Below, piece after piece: positions 19,390 through 29,291 of a stretch of 64,000 nt of DNA. The DNA lies in the NCBI RefSeq assembly GCF_900095445.1, contig NZ_FMJL01000008.1, forward strand, positions 33,410-97,409, read 5' to 3'. This DNA is from Clostridium sp. N3C. GTDB lineage: Bacteria; Bacillota; Clostridia; Clostridiales; Clostridiaceae. Made by a program: the position numbers and the translations under genes. The notes under the pieces were generated by a model, which was not told the origin of the DNA, searched no databases, and saw only the letters and a program-made list of their open reading frames with translations. Numbering within the stretch: position 1 is the stretch's first letter; each line of letters starts with the position of its first letter.

Positions 19390-19474
19390 GATGAATATTA
19401 TGTCAAAATAATTTGTAATATTAAATTTTACTGACTTTAGACTAAAAAGTGGAAGTTGTTAAGGAGAATAGATA

Positions 19475-19711
19475 ATGGAAGATATAACGGAGTTTGAAGA
19501 TGAAGAATTGTTAAAACTATTAAAAAATAATGAAACAGAAATGTTCACATTAGCTGAGATTCATAAAATCATGTTGCAAAATAATATGAAGCATAGAATA
19601 AAGGAGATTAGAAACAGGATATATAGGCTACAGTGTGATGGATACTTGGGAAATGAAGTTACAAGTGATGGAATACGGATTTATTACCTGATATTTTATC
19701 CAGAATATTAA
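19475..19711 (+). CDS. Small hypothetical protein, possible winged helix
   Basis: The 78-residue acidic N-terminus (MEDITEFEDEELLKLL) is followed by a pattern of helices and a short hairpin (MFTLAEIH, RIKEIRNRIYRLQCDGYLG, then a beta-like IRIYYLIFYPEY), which suggests a small winged-helix fold. I recognise no family. AAGGAGA precedes ATG. It is the last gene before a terminator and may be co-transcribed with the receiver 85 bp upstream. Confidence 0.6.
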   Translation: MEDITEFEDEELLKLLKNNETEMFTLAEIHKIMLQNNMKHRIKEIRNRIYRLQCDGYLGNEVTSDGIRIYYLIFYPEY

Positions 19712-19787
19712 TGTAATTTTTTAGAGAAGGCACAAAATAATTTAGATTCAAGAATATTAATTGATTTTTATCACTTTTATTATTAAG

Positions 19788-19837
19788 ATTACAAGTTAGG
19801 GATACTGAATAAAGATTAAATAACCCTAACTTGTAAT
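19788..19837 (+). terminator. Terminator of the chemosensory operon
   Basis: ATTACAAGTTAGGG (19788-19801) and CCCTAACTTGTAAT (19824-19837) form a perfect 14-bp stem with a 22-base loop, followed by a T-rich stretch. Confidence 0.75.
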
Positions 19838-19920
19838 TTACTTTATTCTGGTATTTTTCTTTACATTTATCAATTAAAAGGAATAAGTAATGATAAACAA
19901 TAAAGTAAAATTACAATCCA

Positions 19921-19979
19921 TAATTTATTGATAAAAAACAATAAATTAATTATATAAAAATGTAATAATATGGTATAAT
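19921..19979 (+). promoter_or_regulatory. NUDIX gene promoter with upstream inverted repeat
   Basis: TGGTATAAT (19971-19979) is a perfect extended -10 box. Upstream, TAATTTATTG (19921-19930) and CAATAAATTA (19939-19948) form a perfect 10-bp inverted repeat. The remaining part of the 343-bp gap (19712-20054) holds only the operon terminator. Confidence 0.45.
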
Positions 19980-20054
19980 TTAAAGGATATATTAATTAAA
20001 ATTTATAAACTAATATTTAATTGTAGATTTTAACTTGTTTTTTAAGGAGAAAAT

Positions 20055-20549
20055 ATGAGTAAGTGGGAAAAAGCTATAATAACCGTATTATGTATGATTT
20101 ATGATGGAAATAAAATATTGCTTCAAGATAGAGTTAAAGAAGATTGGAAAGGTTTAACTTTTCTAGGTGGACATGTAGAAAAGGGAGAATCCTTTGTTCA
20201 AGCGGTAATTCGTGAGGTTAAGGAGGAAACTGGCTTAAAAATAATAAATCCACAATTATGTGGAATAAAGCAATTTCAAACGGATGAAGATGAAAGATAT
20301 ATCGTATTATTATTTAAGACTAATAAATTTAAAGGTACATTAATTTCTTCTGAGGAAGGAGAGATGAAATGGATTGATAGGGAATCATTGAAAGACTATA
20401 ATCTAGTGGATGATTTTATGGATCTACTAAAAGTTTTTGATTCAGGATGTTATAATGAATTTATGTATGAGCGTAATAAAGCGGGGGATGATTGGAGTGT
20501 TAGATTATATTATATTAAATTAAATTATAACACTACAGCATATTATTAA
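20055..20549 (+). CDS. NUDIX hydrolase (MutT/8-oxo-dGTP diphosphatase type)
   Basis: The 164-residue protein carries a complete NUDIX box: GGHVEKGESF followed by REVKEETGL, matching GX5EX7REUXEEXGU and thus able to bind the catalytic metal. The N-terminal KAIITVLCMIYDGNKILLQDR strand pattern is typical of clostridial and bacillar MutT-like proteins that hydrolyse nucleotide diphosphate derivatives. The exact substrate cannot be told. AAGGAG precedes ATG. It stands alone behind its own promoter, followed by a broken methyltransferase gene. Confidence 0.88.
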   Translation: MSKWEKAIITVLCMIYDGNKILLQDRVKEDWKGLTFLGGHVEKGESFVQAVIREVKEETGLKIINPQLCGIKQFQTDEDERYIVLLFKTNKFKGTLISSEEGEMKWIDRESLKDYNLVDDFMDLLKVFDSGCYNEFMYERNKAGDDWSVRLYYIKLNYNTTAYY

Positions 20550-20574
20550 GCAAAACATTGAAGGGGGAAAGGCC

Positions 20575-20851
20575 TTGGAAGAGGTTAAATATTTAACAGA
20601 ATATTATAGTAATTATGATGAAGGTTCACGCCTTATATCAAAATATGGACAGGTAGAATTTATTACTACTATGAATTGAACGGTTTCACTTTGTTGCAAC
20701 GGACTTGTTTACTAATCATATGAGAGATACTATAGTTGAGATGGATGAAAAGATGTTTGAAACATACTTGAAGTATCATTTATCTATTTGTGAATGTCCA
20801 GATTTGATAGGGATGACACATCATGCTTTGGATATATTTAGAGTAAATTAA
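20575..20851 (+). pseudogene. Remnant of a class I SAM-dependent methyltransferase, centre deleted
   Basis: A TTG-started frame (20575-20679) with a good AAGGGGG site encodes 34 residues (YLTEYYSNYDEGSRLISKYG, then VEFITTMN) that look like the first helix region of a small methyltransferase. In another frame 20681-20851 encodes a C-terminal piece (RFHFVATDLFTNHMRDTIVE, then CPDLIGMTHHALDIFR). The whole middle, including the SAM-binding G loop, is missing. It is a decayed gene with a large internal deletion. The following 20852-21109 has no gene I can support. Confidence 0.6.
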
Positions 20852-21109
20852 AAGTAATAGCATTGAAGTTTTATGTCCAGATGAGATAAGCTGTGTTCAT
20901 CATTCTTTGAAGTTATAGGAAAGATAGAAATAGAATTTGCAGCTTTTAAAATAATATATCAACTTAGTTCCTAGTATAAAGATATATAAATTGATTTATA
21001 GTATATACAAAGATTATTATATCCCTAAAAATATTGATATATGAAAAAAATAAAGCAAATATTCATTAAACATAAAATAATGTACAAAGATCTATTAGGA
21101 GATGAGTTG

Positions 21110-21991
21110 ATGAAAAAATTGAATAAAATTGAAGATAAAATGGAGCTTTTGGAAAAAATATATGATCATATAAGAATTATAGATTTTGCAAATAATGAAA
21201 TATTGGAATTAAAAGAAGGTGAATTAGTTCATACCGATACTCAATGCCATGAATGTTTGAGCAAAGAGGAATGTGAAGAGTGTATCCTTAGAAGGACCTG
21301 GCAGGAAGAAGAAACTATAATAGAAATAGAATATGAAGGAGAAAAGATGTTTATGATAACTGCCGTTCCTATTTATATTAAGGAAAAAAAAGTAGTTGTA
21401 GAATTAATGAAAGAGACAACTAATGAACTATACCTAAAAGATAGAAAATCCGGAACTAGAATGAAGTTGTTTTCTAAAATTGATCTTATGAATAAATTAG
21501 CTGTGATGGATGAATTGACTAATCTATATAACAGAAGATTTATATATGAACAACTTCCTAAGAACTTGTTAGAAGCCTCATCTAATAAAGAACACCTATC
21601 TATTATATTCACTGATTTAGACTATTTTAAAGACATCGACGATAAATATGGACATATAGCAGGTGATGAGGTTTTACGAAGGTTTGCTAAAATATTACAG
21701 ACCAATATTCGAAAAGATAGAGACTGGGTTGCTCGATTTGGAGGAGAGGAATTTATTATAACTCTTCCTAATACTAATTTAGAGGAGGCTCGCTTTATTG
21801 CAGAGAAAATTAGAAAGAGTGTTATGGAGGAGGAAATTATAATTGATAACCAAAAGATTCAAATTACGGCGAGTTTTGGAGTCTACACTGTCTGCGATGG
21901 TAATAAATGTACCACCGCTAATAGTCTTATCAAGATGGTAGACGAAAAGTTATATAAAGCTAAAATAAGGGGTAGAAATACCGTTGTATAA
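21110..21991 (+). CDS. Diguanylate cyclase with cysteine-rich PAS-like sensor
   Basis: The 293-residue protein makes cyclic di-GMP from two GTP. The C-terminal GGDEF domain (about 135-293) has the active variant GGEEF in ARFGGEEF, and DELTNLYNRRF, the usual domain start. The inhibitory I-site position reads KDRD rather than RxxD, so product feedback may be weak. The N-terminal part resembles a PAS domain and holds a CX2C-X5-CX2C cluster (CHECLSKEECEEC), suggestive of metal or redox sensing. No membrane segment is seen. The frame opens at 21041 without a ribosome site; AGGAG nine bases before ATG 21110 is preferred. It is monocistronic. Confidence 0.88.
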   Translation: MKKLNKIEDKMELLEKIYDHIRIIDFANNEILELKEGELVHTDTQCHECLSKEECEECILRRTWQEEETIIEIEYEGEKMFMITAVPIYIKEKKVVVELMKETTNELYLKDRKSGTRMKLFSKIDLMNKLAVMDELTNLYNRRFIYEQLPKNLLEASSNKEHLSIIFTDLDYFKDIDDKYGHIAGDEVLRRFAKILQTNIRKDRDWVARFGGEEFIITLPNTNLEEARFIAEKIRKSVMEEEIIIDNQKIQITASFGVYTVCDGNKCTTANSLIKMVDEKLYKAKIRGRNTVV

Positions 21992-22129
21992 ATAACTGAT
22001 TTAGTTTATGTAAAAAATTATTGAATTAATATTTTTAATAATTGTATTATATATAAAGACAATTACATACAATTGAACTGTGAAATTAATACAATTTTCA
22101 ATAATTGATGCTTAGAGGGATGGGTAGGT

Positions 22130-23518
22130 ATGACTAAGAAACAGAAAAAGAAATTTAAGAAAGCTGGCATTATAGGTTCCATTGTTCTTTGTCTTATATT
22201 ACTTGTATATTTTGTTATGGTAATATTTTTTACTAGACATCTTTTTATAGGAACTGAGATTAATGGTATAGTGGTCTCAGGGAAATCAGTGCAGGAAGTA
22301 AATGATATAATGGCAGCAGAACTAAAGAAGTATTCTTTAAATTTAAAACAACGAGGAGATAAAGAAGAACATATAAAAGCTGAGGAAATAGGAATGTATT
22401 ATAACTGTAATGGGGATTTCAGTCATGTTAAAGATAAACAGAATCCCTTTAAGTGGTTTCTTGCTTTTTTCAAGGCAGAGGACTTAAAAATAACAGAAGA
22501 GCTAGCCTATGATAGTGCTAAGCTAGAGGATCAAATAAATAAACTTGCTTGCTTTAATGAAGCTAATATTGTAGAACCTAAAAGTCCAAGCTTTACTTTT
22601 CAAAATGGAGAGTTTGTTATTGTAGATGAAGTATATGGTAACAAAATTAATAAGGAAGTATTCAATGATAAGGTAAGTACCGCTATACAAAGTATGAAAA
22701 GGGAATTAAATTTAGATGTTGAGAATTGCTATATTAATCCACAATACACTTCTAAATCTCCAGAAGTTTTTAAAGCAAAGGAAACACTTAACAAATATTT
22801 ATCAGCTAAGATTACATATAATTTTATAGATGGCCAGGAAACTTTAGATAAAAATAAAATAAATAATTGGCTTATAGTAAATGAAGATTTTTCAATATCA
22901 GTTGATGAAAATAAGGTAAAAGAGTATGTTAAAGAGCTTGCTAGTAAATACAATACAGTAGGTAAGGTAAAGCAATTTAAAACATCATTAGGAGGAACTA
23001 TAAATATTGGCGGTGGAGATTATGGTTGGTCAATTAATATTTCAGAAGAATCAAAAGCTTTAATTGCTGCAATTAAAGATGGTCAAACTGTATCAAGGGA
23101 GCCCGTATATGGTCAGAAAGGCTTAGTTAAAGCAAGTAATGATATTGGCAATACGTATGTAGAGATAAATTTATCAAAACAGTATTTATGGTATTATAAA
23201 GATGGATCCTTAATAACTCATGGTCCCGTTGTTACAGGAAATGTGAGAGCAGGAAATGCGACTCCTAGTGGCATTTACGTATTAAAGTACAAACAAAAAG
23301 ATGCTATATTAAGAGGTGCAGATTATGCTTCACCAGTTACCTATTGGATGCCCTTTAACGGAGGAATTGGAATACACGATGCTAGCTGGAGAAATACTTT
23401 TGGAGGAGAGATATATAAAACCAATGGTTCACATGGATGCATAAATTGTCCCTATAACTTAGCTAAAGAAATTTTTTATAATATTTCCCCAGGAACTCCG
23501 GTAATTTGTTATCATTAG
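22130..23518 (+). CDS. L,D-transpeptidase (YkuD family) with membrane anchor
   Basis: This 462-residue cell-wall enzyme forms 3-3 cross-links or attaches proteins to peptidoglycan. One N-terminal transmembrane helix (about 13-33) anchors it outside the cell. Residues about 60-320 hold the extracellular domains usual before YkuD (PG-binding-4 type). The catalytic YkuD domain covers about 340-462, with GIGIHDA and the SHGCINCP motif whose Cys is the nucleophile. Length is typical of clostridial members. The start follows GAGGGATGGGTAGGT. It is a single-gene unit ended by a strong terminator. Confidence 0.92.
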   Translation: MTKKQKKKFKKAGIIGSIVLCLILLVYFVMVIFFTRHLFIGTEINGIVVSGKSVQEVNDIMAAELKKYSLNLKQRGDKEEHIKAEEIGMYYNCNGDFSHVKDKQNPFKWFLAFFKAEDLKITEELAYDSAKLEDQINKLACFNEANIVEPKSPSFTFQNGEFVIVDEVYGNKINKEVFNDKVSTAIQSMKRELNLDVENCYINPQYTSKSPEVFKAKETLNKYLSAKITYNFIDGQETLDKNKINNWLIVNEDFSISVDENKVKEYVKELASKYNTVGKVKQFKTSLGGTINIGGGDYGWSINISEESKALIAAIKDGQTVSREPVYGQKGLVKASNDIGNTYVEINLSKQYLWYYKDGSLITHGPVVTGNVRAGNATPSGIYVLKYKQKDAILRGADYASPVTYWMPFNGGIGIHDASWRNTFGGEIYKTNGSHGCINCPYNLAKEIFYNISPGTPVICYH

Positions 23519-23552
23519 AAATATAAACTCGGCAAAAGCCGAGTTTATATTT
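23519..23552 (+). terminator. Terminator after the L,D-transpeptidase gene
   Basis: AAATATAAACTCGGC (23519-23533) and GCCGAGTTTATATTT (23538-23552) form a perfect 15-bp stem with an AAAA loop, followed by more T. Confidence 0.9.
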
Positions 23553-23741
23553 TTTAGTTCTTATGTAAAATATGCTTTAAAAGAGCTTATATACAGGTAT
23601 AATAAAAAAGGTTAGATGTAAATTAATAATATGTGAGGATGAAAATAAGCGATAAGTTTAAAAATTTAAAGAAATAAGAAGATATTAATAGCATTATAAG
23701 TTTGGTTGTCTTATTATAATAGACTTTTTTTAATTATGTGC

Positions 23742-23795
23742 TTGATTATGGAAAATAGCTTTGTTATTATAAAATTAAGGTCAAAGAAGGTCAAG
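23742..23795 (+). promoter_or_regulatory. Promoter with CtsR operator upstream of dnaJ-like and clpB
   Basis: TTGATT (23742-23747), 17 bp and TATTAT (23765-23770) form a SigA promoter. GGTCAAA-GAA-GGTCAAG (23779-23795) starts nine bases after the -10 box and fits the CtsR direct heptad repeat (A/GGTCAAANAN A/GGTCAAA) with one mismatch. CtsR represses clp genes and is inactivated by heat, so this operon should be heat-inducible. The rest of the 23553-23875 gap shows no gene. Confidence 0.75.
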
Positions 23796-23875
23796 TAATT
23801 ATGGAAGTAGGATTTCTATAATTAGAATAGATATGATTAAATAAATATAAACTTGCAAGAAGAAGGGATGATAAT

Positions 23876-24805
23876 GTGAAATATAAGGATTATTACCAAA
23901 TTCTTGGTGTTGATAAGAATGCTTCTCAAGATGAGATCAAAAAAGCATATAGAAAACTAGCTAAAAAATACCATCCTGATGCAAATCCAGGTAATAAAGA
24001 GGCAGAAGAAAAGTTTAAGGATGTTTCTGAAGCCTATGAAGTGCTAGGAGATGAAGAAAAAAGAAAACAATATGATGCCCTTGGCAGCGGATTCAATTTC
24101 CAGGGGGGGTATGATTTTGATCCTTCTCAGTTTGGTTTTGATAATTTTAAGTATGATTTTAGTAGTAGTTCTGGAAATTATAGTGACTTTTTTAATATGT
24201 TTTTTGGCGATGGAGGGTTTAATTTTAGAGACTTTTTTGGCGGTGGAAGCAGTGGCTTTAGAAGAACTTCCTATAGTAAGAAAGGTAAAGATATTGAGTC
24301 AGAGTTAGAAGTTACTTTGATAGAGGGCTTTAAGGGATTAGAAAAGAAAATTACCTTTAGAAGGCAAAATCAAAATAAAAGTCTTACCTTTAAAATACCT
24401 AAGGGAGTTAAAGATGGAGAAAAAATTAGATTAAAAGGACAAGGAGAGCCTGGCATTAATGGTGGAGAAAATGGTGATTTATATCTAACAGTTAAAATGA
24501 AAACAGAAACTAATCAAAGCCTTGAAGGACTTGATATAACCACTACTATTGATGTGTTTCCTTGGGAAGCAGCCTTAGGCAGTGAAGCCTCTGTAGAGAC
24601 TCTAGATGGGAAAATAATATTAAAAGTGCCGGCAGGGGTTCAGACAGACACAAAATTAAGGATTCCTGGAAAAGGATATGTTGATAGACAAGGAATGAGA
24701 GGAAACTTATATATAAAAGTAAGAATAGTAAATCCTAAGAATATAAATGAAGAGATGAAAAGGCTATATGAAAGATTAGGAGAGCTAGCAGGAGGTAACA
24801 ATTAA
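23876..24805 (+). CDS. DnaJ-like co-chaperone without zinc finger (CbpA type)
   Basis: The 309-residue protein has a J domain (1-70) with the HPD motif in [10 protein letters not shown], a Gly/Phe-rich linker rich in FFGDGG and FGGGSSGF (about 75-140), and C-terminal substrate-binding domains (about 145-300), but no CxxCxGxG zinc repeats. This is the type II/CbpA layout. It would stimulate a DnaK ATPase; dnaK is not in the window. The start is GTG after AAGAAGGGATG. It lies 20 bp before clpB behind a CtsR-type operator, so it probably serves disaggregation together with ClpB. Confidence 0.92.
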   Translation: MKYKDYYQILGVDKNASQDEIKKAYRKLAKKYHPDANPGNKEAEEKFKDVSEAYEVLGDEEKRKQYDALGSGFNFQGGYDFDPSQFGFDNFKYDFSSSSGNYSDFFNMFFGDGGFNFRDFFGGGSSGFRRTSYSKKGKDIESELEVTLIEGFKGLEKKITFRRQNQNKSLTFKIPKGVKDGEKIRLKGQGEPGINGGENGDLYLTVKMKTETNQSLEGLDITTTIDVFPWEAALGSEASVETLDGKIILKVPAGVQTDTKLRIPGKGYVDRQGMRGNLYIKVRIVNPKNINEEMKRLYERLGELAGGNN

Positions 24806-24825
24806 TAGAGAGGAGATGAAAGATT

Positions 24826-27417
24826 ATGAACATAGAAAGAGTTACAGAAAAGGCTCAAAGTGCAATATTATCTGCAAAAGATATTGCGGTAAGAATGGGG
24901 CATCAGCAAATAGATGTAGAGCATCTTCACCTAGCTTTGATAACTCAAGAAGATGGGCTTATACCAAAGCTGATTAAATACATGGGACATGATCTTTCCA
25001 TGTATGCAAAAGATGTAGAGGTCCAGCTTCAAAAGTTACCTAAAGTTTATGGAAATGGAGCCTCTGATTTATACATGTCTAGAAGATTTGAACAGATTCT
25101 TAATCAAGGAGAAGATGAGGCAAAAAGGTTTAAAGATGAATATACTAGCGTTGAGCATCTTTATATTGCTTTGTTAAAAGATAGAGATAAATCTCTTCAG
25201 GAGATATTTAAAAAGTATGGCATCACCTTAGATAAGTTCATGGTGGCCTTAAGTAAGGTAAGGAGCAATCAGAGAATTACATCTCCCAATCCCGAGGATA
25301 CCTATGATGTATTAAATAAATATGGACGGGATCTTGTAGAAATGGCAAGACAGGGTAAGATAGATCCGGTTATAGGTAGAGATGCAGAAATAAGACGAGC
25401 TATAAGGATTTTATCTAGAAGAACTAAAAACAATCCAGTGCTTATTGGAGAACCGGGAGTAGGTAAAACTGCGGTGGTAGAAGGTCTGGCCCAAAGGATT
25501 TTAAAGGGCGATGTGCCTGAAGGGCTGAAAGATAAGACTATTTTTGCCTTGGATATAGGTTCTTTAATAGCAGGAGCTAAATATAGGGGAGAATTTGAAG
25601 AAAGGCTTAAGGCAGTACTTAATGAGGTTAATAACTCTAATGGTAGGATTATATTGTTTATAGATGAGCTTCATAACATTGTAGGTGCCGGTAAGGCCGA
25701 AGGAGCTATGGATGCAGGTAATTTGCTAAAGCCAATGCTAGCAAGAGGAGAGTTACATTGTATTGGTGCCACAACCTTAGATGAATATAGGACATATATT
25801 GAAAAGGATCCGGCCTTAGAGAGGAGATTTCAACCTATCATAGTTGAACAGCCTACGGTAGAAGATACTATATCCATTCTTAGAGGCTTAAAAGAAAGGT
25901 TTGAAATTCATCATGGAGTTAGGATAACGGACAATGCAATAATAGCCTGTGCAGTGCTTTCTAATAGATATATTAGCGAAAGGTTTTTGCCAGATAAGGC
26001 TATAGATTTAATGGATGAGGCTGCAGCCATGATCAGAACTGAAATTGACAGCATGCCTACAGAGATTGATGAGATATCAAGACGAATTATGCAGCTGGAA
26101 ATAGAGCGCCAGGCCTTAAAAAAGGAAGAGGATGAAATATCTATAGATAGACTGAAAGATCTGGAAAAAGAAATAAGCTCCTTGAAGGAAGAGGCAAATA
26201 GAATGAAGGCTCAATGGGAGTTAGAAAAGAAAAATATCATGAGAGAAAAAGAACTTAAGGCTCAAATTGAAGAGGTAACTAGGGAAATAGAAGAGGCTGA
26301 GAGACAGTATGATTTAGAAAAGTTAGCTATATTAAAGCATGGTAAGTTGCCAGAGCTTCAAAAGCAATTGGAGGAAGAAAAGCAAAAGAAAAGGACTAGC
26401 GAAAATACCTTGTTAAAGGAAGAGGTTACAGAGGAAGAGATAGCGGAAATAGTATCTCGTTGGACAGGTATACCAATTACAAAGTTAGTAGAGAATGAAA
26501 AGGATAAGCTGCTTAATTTAGAGAATATCCTTCATAAGAGGGTTATAGGACAAGATGAGGCGGTAATAGCGGTATCTGATGCGGTGATAAGAGCACGTTC
26601 TGGCTTAAAGGACCCAAGAAGACCTGTAGGATCTTTCATATTTTTAGGACCTACTGGGGTAGGAAAAACGGAACTATCAAAGGCCTTATCTGAAGCTTTG
26701 TTTGACAGTGAGGATAACATTGTTAGAATAGATATGTCCGAATATATGGAGAAGCATACGGTAGCAAGACTTATAGGAGCGCCTCCTGGATATGTAGGTT
26801 ATGAGGAAGGAGGACAGCTTACAGAGGCAGTAAGACGAAAACCATACACTGTTATTCTTTTTGATGAAATAGAAAAGGCTCATCCAGAAGTGTTTAATGT
26901 ACTTTTACAGCTCTTAGATGATGGAAGGCTTACAGACAGTCAAGGTAGAACTGTAGATTTTAAGAACACTGTAGTTATAATGACTTCAAATATAGGTAGT
27001 GAATATTTACTTAGAGGAATAAATGATAAGGGTGAAATAGAAGAAAGTGCTAGAGAAGCAGTTATGGCTGACCTTAATAGACATTTTAAACCGGAGTTCT
27101 TAAACCGTGTTGATGAAATTGTTCTATTTAAGCCTTTAAGAAAGGAAGAAATAATTAAGATTATTGACCTGGCTTTATCAGATATACAAAGAAGGTTAGA
27201 TGATAGACGAATAAACTTAAAGGTAACTGAGGGTGCAAAATATTATATGGCAGATAGGGCCTATGATCCAGTGTATGGGGCAAGACCAATAAAGAGATAC
27301 TTACAGAAGTTTATAGAAACAGAAATAGGAAAAATGATTATTAAAGGCTCTGTAGGTCCGGGGAAGGAAATAAAGATTGATCTTATAGATGGTGAATTAA
27401 AAATGACAGTACACTAA
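24826..27417 (+). CDS. clpB: ATP-dependent chaperone ClpB
   Basis: This 863-residue AAA+ disaggregase works with DnaK/DnaJ to resolve protein aggregates. Domain order is normal: N domain (1-145), first ATPase with GEPGVGKTA and [13 protein letters not shown], a coiled-coil middle domain (about 400-520, highly charged), and second ATPase with GPTGVGKTE and [13 protein letters not shown]. The middle domain distinguishes it from ClpA and ClpC, and length agrees with ClpB. AGAGGAGATG precedes ATG. It is co-transcribed with the J protein under the CtsR-type operator and ends at a 23-bp bidirectional terminator. Confidence 0.97.
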   Translation: MNIERVTEKAQSAILSAKDIAVRMGHQQIDVEHLHLALITQEDGLIPKLIKYMGHDLSMYAKDVEVQLQKLPKVYGNGASDLYMSRRFEQILNQGEDEAKRFKDEYTSVEHLYIALLKDRDKSLQEIFKKYGITLDKFMVALSKVRSNQRITSPNPEDTYDVLNKYGRDLVEMARQGKIDPVIGRDAEIRRAIRILSRRTKNNPVLIGEPGVGKTAVVEGLAQRILKGDVPEGLKDKTIFALDIGSLIAGAKYRGEFEERLKAVLNEVNNSNGRIILFIDELHNIVGAGKAEGAMDAGNLLKPMLARGELHCIGATTLDEYRTYIEKDPALERRFQPIIVEQPTVEDTISILRGLKERFEIHHGVRITDNAIIACAVLSNRYISERFLPDKAIDLMDEAAAMIRTEIDSMPTEIDEISRRIMQLEIERQALKKEEDEISIDRLKDLEKEISSLKEEANRMKAQWELEKKNIMREKELKAQIEEVTREIEEAERQYDLEKLAILKHGKLPELQKQLEEEKQKKRTSENTLLKEEVTEEEIAEIVSRWTGIPITKLVENEKDKLLNLENILHKRVIGQDEAVIAVSDAVIRARSGLKDPRRPVGSFIFLGPTGVGKTELSKALSEALFDSEDNIVRIDMSEYMEKHTVARLIGAPPGYVGYEEGGQLTEAVRRKPYTVILFDEIEKAHPEVFNVLLQLLDDGRLTDSQGRTVDFKNTVVIMTSNIGSEYLLRGINDKGEIEESAREAVMADLNRHFKPEFLNRVDEIVLFKPLRKEEIIKIIDLALSDIQRRLDDRRINLKVTEGAKYYMADRAYDPVYGARPIKRYLQKFIETEIGKMIIKGSVGPGKEIKIDLIDGELKMTVH

Positions 27418-27435
27418 TAAGCCAGGGCCATAATA

Positions 27436-27488
27436 GAATATAAAAAGTCTTGTTTTTAGCGTTTCTAAAAACAAGACTTTTTATATTC
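27436..27488. terminator. Bidirectional terminator between clpB and ilvD
   Basis: A perfect 23-bp stem (27436-27458 with 27466-27488, seven-base loop) holds AAAAAGTCTTG on one side and CAAGACTTTTT on the other. It lies between convergent genes. Confidence 0.9.
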
Positions 27489-27503
27489 CAATTTATCTGT
27501 TAA

Positions 27504-29180
27504 TTAATCATTGCTCTTTGGAACTTCTAAAATAGCACCCTTGCAGCTTGCAGAAACCATGGAAGAATATCTTGCTAAATAGCCGTTGGTAATTTGTGGT
27601 TTTCTAGGTTTCCAATTTGCTCTTCTTCTTTCTAATTCATCATCACTAACTAGTAGATTAATACTATTGTTATTTATGTCAATTTGAATTATATCTCCAT
27701 CTTCAACTAAGGCAATGGGGCCACCTACAGCAGCTTCTGGACAAACGTGACCAATGGAAGCACCTCTGCTGGCTCCACTGAAACGACCGTCGGTTATTAG
27801 AGCAACGGTGCTGTCTAGGCCTCTACCAGCGATGGCGGAAGTAGGATTGAGCATTTCTCTCATACCAGGACCACCTTTAGGTCCTTCATATCTGATTACA
27901 ACCACATCGCCAGCAACTATTTTACCAGAATTTATTGCATCTAAGGCATCTTCCTCACAGTCGAATACCCTAGCAGGACCTTCATGTTTTAACATTTCTG
28001 GCACTACTGCAGAACGTTTTACTACGCAGGAGTCAGGTGCAAGGTTACCCTTAAGAACTGCTATTCCACCGGTTGGGCTATAAGGATTTTCTACCGGTCT
28101 AATAATTTCAGGATTTTTGTTAAGGTAACCTTCAATATTTTCTGCCACAGTTTTTCCGGTACAAGTAATTAGATCTGTTTTTAATAAGCCTAATTTATTT
28201 ATTTCGTTCATAACAGCATAGATGCCACCAGCTTCATTTAAATCTTCCATATAAGCATGACCGGCAGGAGCTAGGTGACATAGATTAGGTGTTTTAGCGC
28301 TTATTTCATTAGCAATATCAACATTTAATTCTACTCCAGCTTCATGGGCGATGGCTGGCAAATGTAGCATAGTATTTGTGCTACAACCAAGAGCCATGTC
28401 TATAGTTAATGCATTTATAAAGGCATCCTTAGTCATAATGTCTCTAGGACGTATATCTTTTTTAACTAGTTCTACTATTTGCATTCCAGCATGCTTGGCT
28501 AATTTAATTCTTTCAGAATAAACAGCAGGAATAGTTCCATTACCCTTTAAGGCCATACCTAAAACTTCTGTTAGGCAGTTCATGCTGTTGGCTGTATACA
28601 TACCTGAACAGGAACCGCAGGTTGCACAAACTTTATTTTCATATTCTTCCAGTTTTTCGTCGTTGATTTTTCCAGCGTGATAAGCACCTACTGCTTCAAA
28701 CATACTGGAAAGGCTAGTTTTACGACCATCTACTCTACCTGCCAACATTGGACCACCGCTTACAAAGATGGTAGGAATATTGAGTCTAGCAGCAGCCATC
28801 AAGAGACCTGGTACGTTTTTATCGCAGTTTGGAACCATTACCAAACCGTCGAAGGCATGGGCCATAGCCATTGCCTCTGTGGAATCTGCAATCAAGTCTC
28901 TTGTAACTAATGAATATTTCATGCCTATATGTCCCATGGCAATACCATCGCATACAGCAATAGCAGGAAATACAACAGGAGTACCGCCAGCCATAGCCAC
29001 ACCTAGTTTTACAGCATCTACAATTTTATCTAAGTTCATATGACCTGGGACAATTTCATTATAGGAACTAACAATTCCTATAAGGGGCTTTTCCATTTCT
29101 TCCTTTGTCATACCTAGTGCATTCAATAAGGATCGCTGAGGAGCACTTTTAATTCCTTTTTTTATTGAATCGCTTCTCAT
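27504..29180 (-). CDS. ilvD: Dihydroxy-acid dehydratase
   Basis: This 558-residue iron-sulfur enzyme forms the 2-keto acids of the valine, isoleucine and leucine pathway from dihydroxy acids. The cluster cysteines are visible in PNCDKNVPG and in [18 protein letters not shown], and the C-terminal part has [15 protein letters not shown] and [10 protein letters not shown]. The frame can be read from a GTG at 29192, but AAAGGGTGG stands correctly for ATG 29180 and the family starts MRSD. No other ilv or leu gene is adjacent. It is preceded by a strong promoter with a palindrome at the start point, next to a GntR-type gene. Confidence 0.96.
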   Translation of the reverse strand: MRSDSIKKGIKSAPQRSLLNALGMTKEEMEKPLIGIVSSYNEIVPGHMNLDKIVDAVKLGVAMAGGTPVVFPAIAVCDGIAMGHIGMKYSLVTRDLIADSTEAMAMAHAFDGLVMVPNCDKNVPGLLMAAARLNIPTIFVSGGPMLAGRVDGRKTSLSSMFEAVGAYHAGKINDEKLEEYENKVCATCGSCSGMYTANSMNCLTEVLGMALKGNGTIPAVYSERIKLAKHAGMQIVELVKKDIRPRDIMTKDAFINALTIDMALGCSTNTMLHLPAIAHEAGVELNVDIANEISAKTPNLCHLAPAGHAYMEDLNEAGGIYAVMNEINKLGLLKTDLITCTGKTVAENIEGYLNKNPEIIRPVENPYSPTGGIAVLKGNLAPDSCVVKRSAVVPEMLKHEGPARVFDCEEDALDAINSGKIVAGDVVVIRYEGPKGGPGMREMLNPTSAIAGRGLDSTVALITDGRFSGASRGASIGHVCPEAAVGGPIALVEDGDIIQIDINNNSINLLVSDDELERRRANWKPRKPQITNGYLARYSSMVSASCKGAILEVPKSND

Positions 29181-29230
29181 AAAATTTTCCACCCTTTCTT
29201 ATATAATAAAAAGTTTATTTATCAATATAG

Positions 29231-29271
29231 TTGTCCAACAATATTATAAGTTGTATGATGTCTCTTGTCAA
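29231..29271 (-). promoter_or_regulatory. ilvD promoter with palindromic operator
   Basis: On the minus strand TTGACA (29271-29266), exactly 17 bp and TATAAT (29248-29243) form a consensus SigA promoter. Just downstream of the -10 box TTGT-TGG-ACAA (29241-29231) is a short palindrome of the type bound by FadR-class GntR repressors, placed to block initiation. The neighbouring GntR gene is the likely regulator; that link is inferred. Confidence 0.65.
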
Positions 29272-29291
29272 TGAAGTGTTGGCAGTATTTT

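Noticed and set aside
20852..21040. Additional gene fragments after the methyltransferase remnant
   Set aside because: Short frames there contain stops in all phases and match nothing I can name.
29181..29291. T-box leader for ilvD
   Set aside because: The gap to the gntR stop is only about 110 bp, has no antiterminator-type structure and holds a clean promoter with an operator palindrome instead.
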